Below the pieces are notes generated by a model that had not been told where the DNA came from, did no database searches, and saw nothing but the letters and a program-made list of their open reading frames with translations. A stretch of DNA of 64,000 bases from Bacteroidales bacterium. Its GTDB lineage: Bacteria; Bacteroidota; Bacteroidia; Bacteroidales; Muribaculaceae. The position numbers and the translations under genes are program-made. Shown here one piece after another: positions 52,461 to 59,972 of this stretch (position 1 is its first letter; each line of letters opens with the position of its first letter). Location: the NCBI GenBank assembly GCA_003150235.1, contig QAMW01000044.1, positions 1 to 64,000 of the forward strand, written 5' to 3'.

Positions 52461-54290
52461 TTAATCAGGTGATGAAATAGACGCTTCTCCGGCCCTGAAA
52501 TCGGAAGGACTCATGCCAAATCTACGTTTGAAATGGCTGTAAAATGCGCCGTTTGACATCTGTGCCTCTTTTGCTATGGCATCAAAATTCCATTGCGGAT
52601 TTTCTCTCATAAGCTTCACAGCGTAATCAAGACGGCAGTTCTGAATATATTGTGAGAAGGTGCAACCGGCAAATTCCTTGAACAACATGGAAAATTTGTT
52701 GGCAGAAATTTTGAATTCTGACATCAAGTCTTTACGAGAGAAATTCGGATTTAGGTATAGCCTTCGTGCCTGAACTTCGTGATTCATGCGAATATATAAC
52801 ATCTTATCGCCTTCAGTTAATAGGGATTCACTCTTTTCAGGAGTCTCACTTGAAGCGGAATCTTCATTATTTTCGGTTGTTTCTGTTAACGTGGCTTCTA
52901 TGTCTGTATTCTTTTTCGCCTCATTCAGCTCTTTTCTCAACTGTAAGACCTCTTCCTGTCGCTCAAACAGTTCATCTTTATAGCCTATCAATTCATCAAT
53001 GGTTTTCACCATCACCTTGTTTTTGCTATTGATAGTCTTATTGTAGCGCAATATCCTTATTATGAATACAACTGCAAGTATGAGGAAAATCAGTGCGGAA
53101 CTGATTATTATATTGCGAATTAAGATTGATGTCGATTGCTGTTCAAGCTGTAACGCTTGTTCCTGAGTCTTATAGATCTCGGCCAGCTCAAGAGCTTTGG
53201 CGCTTCGTTCGCGCTCACGAAGGGTGTCGCTCATCTGTTGGATGGTATTGGCAACACGCAGGGCTTCCGCTGTTTTGTTTAAACCGGTGTATGCCTCCTG
53301 CTCACGTTTCAAATGAGTGTCGATATAGTCAAAACTCAACGTGTCGGCATTTGCCTGCCAGTATTCTTTTTCATCTTTAAGGTAGCTCAAGGCCTCGGCA
53401 TAGCGTTTCCGGGCCAACAGATAAGGTACGAACAGCTGTGTGCCGTCAGGCGTTTTCGAGTAATCTGTCTCCAGTAGCTTGCGATAAATTTCATCCGCCT
53501 TACGGTTGTCACCTTCAAGAGCCAGCATAGATGCAAACGCAGCATACGCACTCGCACGGCGCATATCCACAAGCCCGTCGGGAATATCATCTTTGGACTC
53601 AAGACAATCCATGGCCTGTTCATAACGCGGCAACATCGCTATGGCATCGCGATAACGGCAGTCGCTGTATAGCGATTGTATGTATACGCCAAGCGAATAA
53701 ACATAATCGTCGGCGGCCATGTATGAGCGGTATTTGGCAGCCTCCTTTTCAAGAATATCCGCAGCCGCATCAAGTCTGAGGTAGGCTTCATCTTTTCGGC
53801 CAAGCTCCCATAGATTAGTAGCCAAAGAAACATCAAAATTGGCCACCTGATCTTTTAAAAGGCTGTCGGAAGCCAGTTTCAAACCCTCTGCGCAGATTCG
53901 CACGCTTTCTTCATAGTTGCCATTCTGATAGTAGTCATCGGCAATTACTCCAAGTAGAAGGAGGAGAATCTCGGCGTCCAGGCGCGCCTCCGGCATATTG
54001 TAAGCCTCAAGGCCGTATCGCAGTGCGTTTTTATAGTCCGAAAGGCCGTTATGATAGGCCAGGCAGCGAAGGCGAGCGATGTCAAACTTGTTTATAAGAT
54101 TCTTCTGTTCAACTGTATCAAGTAAGGCAAGTGCCCGTTCCGGATTGTCTAAAGTAATGCTGTTGAGATATTCCACACTGTAGATGCTGTCAGCAGCTTC
54201 CGGACGCGACTCGCCGGAGCCACATCCCGTTGTCATGGACAAGGCCAGTAGGATAAATATCCCTATGATATATAAAAGAATATTCTTCAT
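52461..54290 (-). CDS. TPR-transmembrane-AraC regulator
   Basis: A 609-residue protein. A signal anchor (LLALSMTTGCGSGE) is followed by about 340 residues of TPR-like helices (YAAFASMLALEGDNRKADEI, RYRDAIAMLPRYEQAMDCLE), one membrane helix (IIISSALIFLILAVVFIIRI, about 390-409), a coiled coil (DELFERQEEVLQLRKELNEA) and a C-terminal AraC-type HTH (DLMSEFKISANKFSMLFKEF, FDAIAKEAQMSNGAFYSHFK, RRFGMSPSDFR). The TPR domain lies outside and the DNA-binding domain inside, so it is a one-component membrane-bound regulator. It adjoins the box-promoter genes. AraC proteins bind direct repeats about two helical turns apart, which fits the 22-base boxes, so it is the prime candidate activator. Confidence 0.85.
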   Translation of the reverse strand: MKNILLYIIGIFILLALSMTTGCGSGESRPEAADSIYSVEYLNSITLDNPERALALLDTVEQKNLINKFDIARLRCLAYHNGLSDYKNALRYGLEAYNMPEARLDAEILLLLLGVIADDYYQNGNYEESVRICAEGLKLASDSLLKDQVANFDVSLATNLWELGRKDEAYLRLDAAADILEKEAAKYRSYMAADDYVYSLGVYIQSLYSDCRYRDAIAMLPRYEQAMDCLESKDDIPDGLVDMRRASAYAAFASMLALEGDNRKADEIYRKLLETDYSKTPDGTQLFVPYLLARKRYAEALSYLKDEKEYWQANADTLSFDYIDTHLKREQEAYTGLNKTAEALRVANTIQQMSDTLRERERSAKALELAEIYKTQEQALQLEQQSTSILIRNIIISSALIFLILAVVFIIRILRYNKTINSKNKVMVKTIDELIGYKDELFERQEEVLQLRKELNEAKKNTDIEATLTETTENNEDSASSETPEKSESLLTEGDKMLYIRMNHEVQARRLYLNPNFSRKDLMSEFKISANKFSMLFKEFAGCTFSQYIQNCRLDYAVKLMRENPQWNFDAIAKEAQMSNGAFYSHFKRRFGMSPSDFRAGEASISSPD

Positions 54291-54321
54291 TATATAGCCA
54301 TCTTTTAGCAGAAATAATTTA

Positions 54322-54329
54322 CAAAGTTA
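54322..54329 (-). promoter_or_regulatory. -7 element of the AraC-type regulator gene
   Basis: TAACTTTG on the minus strand, 31 bases before the start codon. There is no GTGGAGAA box upstream, so the regulator does not appear to belong to its own candidate regulon. Confidence 0.45.
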
Positions 54330-54385
54330 CAAAAAATTTCTGACACACAGACCTTTGTTGCCAAACAAAATATCGCCCGTCAAAT

Positions 54386-54440
54386 ACGAGAGGTCGCGAG
54401 AGGTAGGCGAGAGGTCAGGCGAGAGGTCAGGCAGGAGGTC
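54386..54440. repeat. Short tandem repeat, GCGAGAGGTCAG units
   Basis: Five imperfect copies of (G/C)GAGAGGT(C/A)(A)GG follow each other: ACGAGAGGTCG, CGAGAGGTAGG, CGAGAGGTCAGG, CGAGAGGTCAGG, CAGGAGGTC. It lies between the AraC gene promoter and the next mobile element. It is either a spacer microsatellite or a set of protein-binding sites. Confidence 0.65.
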
Positions 54441-54795
54441 AAATTTTGAACCGGTTATAATCGGCGACTAAAGGCATACGCAATGTTGTCGAGGCCTTAT
54501 CCTGTGGCTGTTGAGTTCCGGCAGGTTGTCGTTTTCGCGTGCGAAGTTACTGCGTCCGTGAGCAATGTCAAGTGACGCCTCGCTTTCCGTTGGCGTCCGC
54601 GACCGTGAGCCTCCACACATTTTTCTCGTACCTCAAAAATATGGGTATCCCGGTCTTGCCGCCGACTGCACACTTGCCTCATGCTCACTGTCGGCCGCAG
54701 TCTTGACTTGCACGAAAAACGGCCAGCCCTGCCGAAGAAGCTCAAAAGAGCTTCACAAAAGGGATAAAAATTAAAAACTCAGACATTTCAAGACC

Positions 54796-54990
54796 ATGCG
54801 AGTAAAAAGAATGACAATCGAAGAAGGAAGACGGGTAGGCATAAGCCGCTTCCCGAATTTCCACAAGACCGGGAACGTGCGGGGTATGAAGAAGCTCTAT
54901 TACGGGCAGGACTGCCTTCTGGTACGCTGTGGCGACTATATCTATAATGTGTCGCCCGAACCTCAAATCTACAATCAGGCAACAATCTAA
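54796..54990 (+). CDS. Small mobile-element protein
   Basis: A 64-residue basic protein (MRVKRMTIEEGRRVGISRFP, MKKLYYGQDCLLVRCGDYIY). It is the first of six short plus-strand genes of the type carried by Bacteroides conjugative elements near DUF2958 genes. No membrane segment; no known domain. Confidence 0.6.
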   Translation: MRVKRMTIEEGRRVGISRFPNFHKTGNVRGMKKLYYGQDCLLVRCGDYIYNVSPEPQIYNQATI

Positions 54991-55002
54991 TTCTCAACCG
55001 AT

Positions 55003-55323
55003 ATGAACACGGATATTGACTTTATGAATATCGCCGAGGGCGACAAGGCATTTGTGGCGGAGTTTGAGAACTTTGTCAACGGCAAGGTGAGCAGCACGGA
55101 AAAGACCGGCATGGCTATGACAACCATGCACCGCTATCTCCAGCAGCAGGCTTTCAAGGTTTGCGTCGGTTTCATGAAATCGCTTGCGCACAACTATCAG
55201 AAAGGAAGGTTTGATGACCGCAACGAGTGGGCATCACGCATGGCGGACCTAATGTACGGTACAATGGTCGAGGACGGCATATTTTTCGACCCCGAGTATC
55301 TCGAACTCATACACGGCAAGTAA
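55003..55323 (+). CDS. Mobile-element protein of unknown function
   Basis: A 106-residue acidic helical protein (NIAEGDKAFVAEFENFVNGK, YLQQQAFKVCVGFMKSLAHN, ending DPEYLELIHGK). Its stop shares a base with the next start (TAATG), so translation is coupled. It is similar in type to helper proteins of conjugative elements; no function is recognised. Confidence 0.62.
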   Translation: MNTDIDFMNIAEGDKAFVAEFENFVNGKVSSTEKTGMAMTTMHRYLQQQAFKVCVGFMKSLAHNYQKGRFDDRNEWASRMADLMYGTMVEDGIFFDPEYLELIHGK

Positions 55324-55490
55324 TGGAAGAGACGGATTTTCCCGAATACGGGCGGCAGTGTGAACTCAAAGAGCCGTGGAGAGGCTACCGCCGGGGAACA
55401 ATAGTAGGACGCAACGGCTACCGCTTTATCATAGAATTGAGCAGCGGCGCGAGAATAGAACTTTATGATGACGAAATAGAATTTGACTGA
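55323..55490 (+). CDS. Small mobile-element protein
   Basis: I start at ATG 55323 (MEETDFPEYGRQ), sharing the A of the previous stop. The 55-residue product has a beta-strand pattern, GTIVGRNGYRFIIELSSGAR then IELYDDEIEFD, like a small SH3-like fold. It ends one base before the next start. Confidence 0.6.
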   Translation: MEETDFPEYGRQCELKEPWRGYRRGTIVGRNGYRFIIELSSGARIELYDDEIEFD

Positions 55491-55491
55491 C

Positions 55492-55854
55492 ATGTGCAGA
55501 TTACAGACACCACAACTGGAGGAAGCCTTAAAGGGCTTCCCCCTATACTCCCAGGACGGCAAGGGGAAAGAGGCGATATGCCGTGCAATCTTCGCAATAG
55601 GCTCCGCCCGATGGTTTATACTTGAGGGCGAAAGGGAGGACGGAGACACCATCATGTTCGGCATAGTCATAGGACTGCTTGAAGATGAATACGGCTATGT
55701 GTCGCTGAAAGAACTCTCCGAGATTGAACTCAATCTTACATCGTATGGATTTGGCATACTCCAAGTGACACAAGTACCGGATTTCAAGCCAACCGCTTTG
55801 AAGGATATTAAGGATTATCGCCTTCAGGAACTCCTTACAAGACTTGAAGATTAA
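55492..55854 (+). CDS. DUF2958-type protein of conjugative elements
   Basis: I start at ATG 55492 (MCRLQTPQLEEAL), one base after the previous stop. The 120-residue protein has the DUF2958 sequence pattern: AICRAIFAIGSARWFILEGE, IMFGIVIGLLEDEYGYVSLK, FGILQVTQVPDFKPTAL. This family is found on many integrative and plasmid elements; its function is unknown. It is followed by a strong hairpin (55862-55892). Confidence 0.72.
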   Translation: MCRLQTPQLEEALKGFPLYSQDGKGKEAICRAIFAIGSARWFILEGEREDGDTIMFGIVIGLLEDEYGYVSLKELSEIELNLTSYGFGILQVTQVPDFKPTALKDIKDYRLQELLTRLED

Positions 55855-55861
55855 GAAACAA

Positions 55862-55892
55862 GTCAGCCGTGGATCTCTCCACCACGGCTGAC
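55862..55892. other. Perfect 11-bp stem-loop after the DUF2958 gene
   Basis: GTCAGCCGTGG and CCACGGCTGAC are exact inverses with a 9-base loop. There is no T-run, so it may stabilise the upstream message or attenuate the downstream gene instead of being a standard terminator. Confidence 0.55.
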
Positions 55893-55909
55893 ACTAACAC
55901 CGACCGAAT

Positions 55910-56287
55910 ATGTATATCGACGATTTGACCGATGCGGTAGTGGCATGTGCCGAAGCCAAAGGCTGGAAAGTGGAAGCCGGCATAATCTACAAGGAGCAGA
56001 AAAGCGAGTTTGAATTTGCCAGGTTCAGCCCTGCGGGACGGGACTTTTCATTCAGCGCGACCATGAAATGTGCCAACATCAACTCTCTTATCGAGGACAT
56101 AGACAATTACTATGAGGGATTTGATGTTGACTCCGAGACATATCTGTGGCTTGACCAGTCCGGGCATGGCAAACGTGGCGCGCCATACCGCATGAGAGCC
56201 GTGCTTGAAGATATGGAGGCTACCGAGAAGATGATAGAGGAACTGTTGGACGCGATAAAGGAAATGGAGTTACCCGAAGAATACTGA
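55910..56287 (+). CDS. Mobile-element protein, paralog 1 of a pair
   Basis: A 125-residue acidic protein. The order (VVACAEAKGWKVEAG, FARFSPAGRDFSFSATMKCA, SLIEDIDNYYEGFDVDSETY, YRMRAVLEDMEATEKMIEEL) matches that of the next gene, although identity is low. No catalytic motif. Soluble and probably a single alpha/beta domain. Function unknown; the fold may be shared by several small proteins on Bacteroides conjugative elements. Confidence 0.65.
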   Translation: MYIDDLTDAVVACAEAKGWKVEAGIIYKEQKSEFEFARFSPAGRDFSFSATMKCANINSLIEDIDNYYEGFDVDSETYLWLDQSGHGKRGAPYRMRAVLEDMEATEKMIEELLDAIKEMELPEEY

Positions 56288-56310
56288 TTTTCCCTAATAG
56301 CCCGTAAAGC

Positions 56311-56343
56311 GACCTGCCACATCCGTCACGGACATGGCAGGTC
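56311..56343. other. Stem-loop between the two paralogs
   Basis: GACCTGCCA and TGGCAGGTC are exact inverses, with a second small stem (TCCG/CGGA) inside. As with the hairpin at 55862, there is no T-run. A structured element follows each of two successive genes. Confidence 0.5.
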
Positions 56344-56384
56344 TGAGTGTGTGGAATTTTAATCATTTAATATATTGAAAAGGT

Positions 56385-56768
56385 ATGTTACATAGCGATA
56401 TAATCAGGATAGCGGTCAGGAATGGATGGAAGGTCTCGATAACTGCCTCGGCAGATGACTCGTTCTATTTCGACTTTCAGTGCCGGACGCCCGGCGGCTT
56501 GCCTTTCTGCTTCACCGCCGAGCTTTCAGGAGGACATGTCGGCACACTCGTTGACGAGATCATCTCCTTCGTCGATGCGCTCGACCCAGAGTGTTATGCC
56601 GTCGAGTGGCTGGAGGCCGCAGGACCGGTTACACCGTCCCGTTACTTTCAGGCGGTAGCCGACATGGACGACATGCGCGCCCGTGCATGGCTTCTCGCCT
56701 TCGATCTCTCGGCAGAGGCGAAGAAAGAGCGCATCCTTCTCGACCTTCCACGGTACCGTCTTAACTGA
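56385..56768 (+). CDS. Mobile-element protein, paralog 2 of a pair
   Basis: A 127-residue protein with the same layout as the preceding gene: IRIAVRNGWKVSITASADDS, CRTPGGLPFCFTAELSGGHV, LVDEIISFVDALDPECYAVE, RYFQAVADMDDMRARAWLLA. It is more GC-rich than paralog 1. The two ends meet the minus-strand early operon at 56772 with a gap of three bases. Function unknown. Confidence 0.65.
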   Translation: MLHSDIIRIAVRNGWKVSITASADDSFYFDFQCRTPGGLPFCFTAELSGGHVGTLVDEIISFVDALDPECYAVEWLEAAGPVTPSRYFQAVADMDDMRARAWLLAFDLSAEAKKERILLDLPRYRLN

Positions 56769-56771
56769 AGC

Positions 56772-57005
56772 CTACCGGTCTTTCCTTCTCCGGCCACGCT
56801 TGACCTTCGGATTTTCTTTCAGCGATATTATGTCGCTGCCGAGAATCAGCCTGTGCCAGCCGTTCTCCGACATCCGGTAGGGAAGCACCGGCGGCTCTTT
56901 CTTCATGTACTCGTAAATCGTGGTCTGTCCTATGCCCAGCAGACGCTTCGCCATGCTCACCGAATACAAGGCATCCGGAATAATATTGTTGAAATCAAGG
57001 CGCAT
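56772..57005 (-). CDS. HTH protein at the end of the early operon
   Basis: A 77-residue protein with an excisionase/MerR-like HTH: SVSMAKRLLGIGQTTIYEYM, then a wing with LPYRMSENGWHRLILGSDII, and a basic tail KVKRGRRRKDR. It is the last gene of a six-gene minus-strand operon and overlaps the preceding gene by 11 bases. A role in excision is likely because a complete integrase is encoded by the same element. Confidence 0.72.
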   Translation of the reverse strand: MRLDFNNIIPDALYSVSMAKRLLGIGQTTIYEYMKKEPPVLPYRMSENGWHRLILGSDIISLKENPKVKRGRRRKDR

Positions 57006-57240
57006 GGCAAGAGCCTCCCGTATCCTTGCCGCCGAGACTGCGGCGATATTCCCTGATAAACTTGCCGGCTGCCTCGACAGCCATCTCTGCGGCCACTCTC
57101 ACATAGAGCGGCCAGTTATCAATCTGCGACGAGGGAGACTTGTCGGCGGTTTGCCGCAGGTCGTGATAGAACAGTGCCGAAGCAAGCTCAAACTGTCTCT
57201 TCTCCCAGTTTATCCCGGTCTTTTTCTGTTTTTGTCTCAT
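56995..57240 (-). CDS. Small protein of the early operon
   Basis: An 81-residue basic helical protein (MRQKQKKTGINWEKRQFELA, YVRVAAEMAVEAAGKFIREY). It overlaps its neighbours by 4 and 11 bases, so it is surely translated in the same unit. No domain is recognised. Confidence 0.6.
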   Translation of the reverse strand: MRQKQKKTGINWEKRQFELASALFYHDLRQTADKSPSSQIDNWPLYVRVAAEMAVEAAGKFIREYRRSLGGKDTGGSCHAP

Positions 57241-57941
57241 TTTCGTAGTTTTTTTGTCGATTTCCTGAAAGTGCGCCCTCGGAGAGCCACAAAGTTGAAC
57301 ATCTCCTTGAAGCGGTCGTATATTCTCGCGCCATAGTATTCGGCTATCTGGTCCGGCGTGTAGTTGGTGGTGACATGCGTGAACTGGTGGAAGCGGTTGT
57401 CATAGCGTCTCTGGAAGATATACTGCATGACATTCTCGAAATTGCCCCACCTGCCGGTGGGATTGGTCTCGCTCCCGAGTTCGTCAAATGCCTGCCGGGG
57501 ACAGTTGATGTATTCCTGAATAGCCCGATAGCCGCCGCTGGGGGATTCATCGGCGTAATCGGCGCAGATGTCGATGACGTTGTTTATCCTGAAAAAGTAA
57601 CGCATGCCGTCAACCGGCTCGCGTACATGCCAGCAGAACTCACGTATGATTCGCAGCATCGTCGATTTTCCGGTGCCGACATCGCCCCAGATGAACAGTC
57701 CCTGGTCCGGGTCGAGATTGCCGTCATAGTCCATCATCGCCCAATGAACGATGTCGGAGTAGGTGGCTTTCATCTCGTCTCGTATCTCGAATCCGGGACA
57801 GACCTTCTTCGCGCAGATTACGAAAAACTGCTTGTACCGGCTAATCCTCGATAAGTCCGCAGCCGGGTTCGAGCGGCGTTCGCCGGCCTCTTTTATTTCC
57901 CTGACTGCCTCCGCCGGGTTTATTCGCTTTGGTTGTGCCAT
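57237..57941 (-). CDS. DnaC-like helicase-loader ATPase
   Basis: A 234-residue AAA+ protein: Walker A FIWGDVGTGKSTMLRIIREF (about 90-109), a Walker B-like CPRQAFDELGSE near 150 and an arginine-rich end (RIYDRFKEMFNFVALRGRTF). The pattern is that of DnaC/IstB-type loaders found next to initiator genes in phages and satellites. Its start overlaps the initiator gene by 101 bases in another frame, an unusually long overlap; both readings look protein-like, but the true start could be further in. Confidence 0.78.
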   Translation of the reverse strand: MAQPKRINPAEAVREIKEAGERRSNPAADLSRISRYKQFFVICAKKVCPGFEIRDEMKATYSDIVHWAMMDYDGNLDPDQGLFIWGDVGTGKSTMLRIIREFCWHVREPVDGMRYFFRINNVIDICADYADESPSGGYRAIQEYINCPRQAFDELGSETNPTGRWGNFENVMQYIFQRRYDNRFHQFTHVTTNYTPDQIAEYYGARIYDRFKEMFNFVALRGRTFRKSTKKLRK

Positions 57942-58620
57942 CTCTTTTTTCCTTGTCTAAGCGGGCGCGGGCCCAGTTGAAAAAATGTTCCTTGCATTGC
58001 AGGACTGTCCCGTATCTTTTTTCCTTGACCCGGCTTTCCTGAACAAAGTCCGGGTACATGGATTCAAGTATCTCTTCCTTGCAGTGGAGCGCCAGGGCTA
58101 TTCCCCTGAACGCTTCCTTATCCCTTGAAAAAATTTCAAAAAATTCTTCCTCGCGCGCGGGGGAAGGAGAAATATTTATATTATTATTCTTATTAATATA
58201 ATTTATGTCCCCAAAGGTGTCCCCGGAAGTGTCCCCAACCGTGGGCGTTTTCGAGTCCGCGACTGCCGGTTGCCCGGCGCTCTCCTTGATAGTAAAGCCG
58301 GGAATCTGCTCCATCACGAGGACAGTATATAAGGTGACATTGCCCAATACCTTCCGTTCTATCCATCTCTGCGACTCCAGTATCTTCAGGTAGCGTCCGA
58401 CGGTATCCTTGTCGACGCTTATGGCGGCGGCGAGCTTTCTTGTGGATGATATGAACTGGCCGGGCCGGACCTCCACAGACACTCCCTTTACCGGGTAGGT
58501 GTCCTTCGACCTCTGGACTCGGAACAGTATCTCCAGCCACAGGTGCAGCATCCTGCTTTCGCTGTATAGCCAGCCGACCGAGCGCAGTTGGTGAAATACG
58601 GGTATCCATGAGAGGTCCAT
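57841..58620 (-). CDS. Replication initiator-like protein with winged HTH
   Basis: A 259-residue protein. The N-terminal 110 residues (WLYSESRMLHLWLEILFRVQ, STRKLAAAISVDKDTVGRYL then KILESQRWIERKVLGNVTLY) form a winged-HTH domain seen in DnaD/replication-initiator proteins of phages and mobile elements. A Ser/Asn-rich linker (GDTSGDTFGDINYINKNNNI) joins it to a helical C-terminal region. It pairs with the DnaC-like loader downstream, as initiator and loader do. An origin within or near this gene is likely, but I see no clear iterons. Confidence 0.7.
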   Translation of the reverse strand: MDLSWIPVFHQLRSVGWLYSESRMLHLWLEILFRVQRSKDTYPVKGVSVEVRPGQFISSTRKLAAAISVDKDTVGRYLKILESQRWIERKVLGNVTLYTVLVMEQIPGFTIKESAGQPAVADSKTPTVGDTSGDTFGDINYINKNNNINISPSPAREEEFFEIFSRDKEAFRGIALALHCKEEILESMYPDFVQESRVKEKRYGTVLQCKEHFFNWARARLDKEKRDGTTKANKPGGGSQGNKRGRRTPLEPGCGLIED

Positions 58621-58638
58621 TTCCGTAATCCTGTTTCC

Positions 58639-59049
58639 TTATGATGTCTTAAGGACGCAAGTCATCCCTGCAAGGTATCGGCTGCCGTTCCCGTCGGCGG
58701 GATAGCCGATATTGTGTTGCCGGGCTTGCTTTCCGAATAAAGCTCGCGGAGAAATCACCTTGCAGCCTGCAATCTTCTCGATGATGTCCTTGCGGAAATC
58801 AGGTATGCGGCAGTAGCCGGCCTTCCAGTTGTAGAATGTCTTTTGCTTGATGCCGTTGCCACATTCGGCTACGACTTTCTTCACGAAGAAGCGGTGGTTT
58901 GACTGCGGGATTGTGGCGAGATAGTCATTGAGACATTTGCAGTCGATCTCGCGGATTTGGCTATTGGTCATGGCTGTGTCGTTTAACAACATGTGAATCA
59001 TATCTTCCGTTTTTTTCAATAATCCCGTAGCCCGCGCGTCTTCTGACAT
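58639..59049 (-). CDS. Hypothetical protein of the early operon
   Basis: A 136-residue basic protein with the stretches IDCKCLNDYLATIPQSNHRF and GIKQKTFYNWKAGYCRIPDF. The second has the look of an HTH (QKTFYNWKAG), so it may bind DNA. It overlaps the upstream HTH gene by 89 bases in another frame. A shorter start, for example at an internal Met, is possible. Family not recognised. Confidence 0.55.
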   Translation of the reverse strand: MSEDARATGLLKKTEDMIHMLLNDTAMTNSQIREIDCKCLNDYLATIPQSNHRFFVKKVVAECGNGIKQKTFYNWKAGYCRIPDFRKDIIEKIAGCKVISPRALFGKQARQHNIGYPADGNGSRYLAGMTCVLKTS

Positions 59050-59272
59050 CGTGAAACGACAGAAAGTAGCGTCGGCCTGTACGGGTGGCGTTCAGCGCGC
59101 CGTCATGGATGGAATCACGCACCCTCTGCGGGGTGCAGTGAAGAATCTCGGCCGCCTCGTTGACTGTTATGAGGCGGTCCGGCGGCTCCGGCTCATTGAG
59201 CGTGCGCTTAATCTCTTCGAGGGTGTTCTCGATGCGGGTAAGCCTCATTGTTATGCGTCTTTCTTCGCCCAT
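58961..59272 (-). CDS. Excisionase-type HTH protein, first gene of the early operon
   Basis: A 103-residue protein. A helical lead (RLTRIENTLEEIKRTLNEPE) precedes a typical excisionase HTH: LITVNEAAEILHCTPQRVRD, then SIHDGALNATRTGRRYFLSF. It is divergent from the repressor gene across a 207-base control region, the usual place of xis or a lytic regulator in phages and satellites. Its 3' part overlaps the next gene by 89 bases. Confidence 0.72.
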   Translation of the reverse strand: MGEERRITMRLTRIENTLEEIKRTLNEPEPPDRLITVNEAAEILHCTPQRVRDSIHDGALNATRTGRRYFLSFHDVRRRAGYGIIEKNGRYDSHVVKRHSHDQ

Positions 59273-59479
59273 ATCAATTATTTTTTAGGGTTTCTGATTA
59301 TTTTTCGTTTAGTAACCATTAGTATTGTTTAGAAAAATGATTAACTTTGCAGTTAGAAATGATTAATCTAAATTAGTCACTTGCAATTACACTAACAAAC
59401 TAATCTTGCTAAATGATTGTTTGAAGTGTTATTATTGGAAGACTCTAATCATTCTAATTAGAAAATCTAAACGAGAGAT
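59273..59479. promoter_or_regulatory. Divergent control region with repeated ATGATTA operator-like sites
   Basis: AT-rich region between the repressor and the early operon. ATGATTAA occurs at 59337-59344 and 59359-59366 (22-base period), ATGATT at 59413-59418, and the inverse AATCATT at 59448-59454; TCTAAATTAG and TCTAATTAG-like palindromes lie between. TAACTTTG at 59342-59349 is a good -7 box for the plus strand (repressor), and overlaps the first ATGATTAA, so a protein bound there would block it. These are probably the repressor operators. Confidence 0.6.
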
Positions 59480-59935
59480 ATGGACGACAGAGTAAACAGG
59501 ATAAAGGACGTGCTTGAATGGCTCAAGGCAAGCGAACTGTTCCGGTCCAACCGCGAGATAGCCGAAAGGATGGGCTATAACCCGAGCATGGTGTCACAGG
59601 TCATAACCGGGCGGTCCGCCGTGACTCAGAAATTCGTAAGGAGCCTCAGCTCCGTATGTTCGAGAATCAGCTACGACTGGATATGGACTGGAGAGGGGGA
59701 TATGCTGCGGGAGACGCCTTCGTCCGGAGCAATCCCGGCGGAACGCTTTTCGGAACTCGACCGTTTCTCCTTCATCATGGCGGACATGGCGCAACTGATG
59801 AAGAACTTTTCATCGGTAGTCGGGCCTCTTGAACGCAGGGTGGCGGAGCTTGAACGCAGGCTTGCAGAACAGGGCGGCACGATAGAACGGCTCCAGAGCC
59901 TGCTTGAAAGGATGGAAAAAGCCGCCACTCCCTGA
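59480..59935 (+). CDS. Phage-type (XRE) repressor
   Basis: A 151-residue protein. Residues 10-70 form an XRE/CI-type HTH: NREIAERMGYNPSMVSQVIT, GRSAVTQKFVRSLSSVC, and WIWTGEGDML, the usual Bacteroidetes repressor pattern. The C-terminal half is a coiled coil (RRVAELERRLAEQGGTIERL) for oligomerisation instead of a cleavable peptidase domain, so release from repression would not be RecA-driven cleavage. It is divergent from the early operon and its stop lies 37 bases from the integrase stop. Confidence 0.8.
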   Translation: MDDRVNRIKDVLEWLKASELFRSNREIAERMGYNPSMVSQVITGRSAVTQKFVRSLSSVCSRISYDWIWTGEGDMLRETPSSGAIPAERFSELDRFSFIMADMAQLMKNFSSVVGPLERRVAELERRLAEQGGTIERLQSLLERMEKAATP

Positions 59936-59972
59936 CGGAATGACGGCTTGACGCTGCTGTCCCTGCGTTGTC

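Larger units (their letters stand above)
54291..54795. other. 505-base gene-free junction into the right-hand mobile element
   Basis: It contains the AraC -7 box, the tandem repeat at 54386-54440, a GC-rich stretch without a convincing ORF, and a perfect hairpin GAAGCTC-AAAA-GAGCTTC at 54737-54754 just before the first element gene. The left border of the element must lie somewhere here or further left, but no att repeat was found. Confidence 0.5.

Noticed and set aside
54605..54620. A fifth paired box (CCTCCACAC) upstream of the AraC-type gene
   Set aside because: Only one half-site is present, there is no partner at 22 bases and no -7 element at the right distance.
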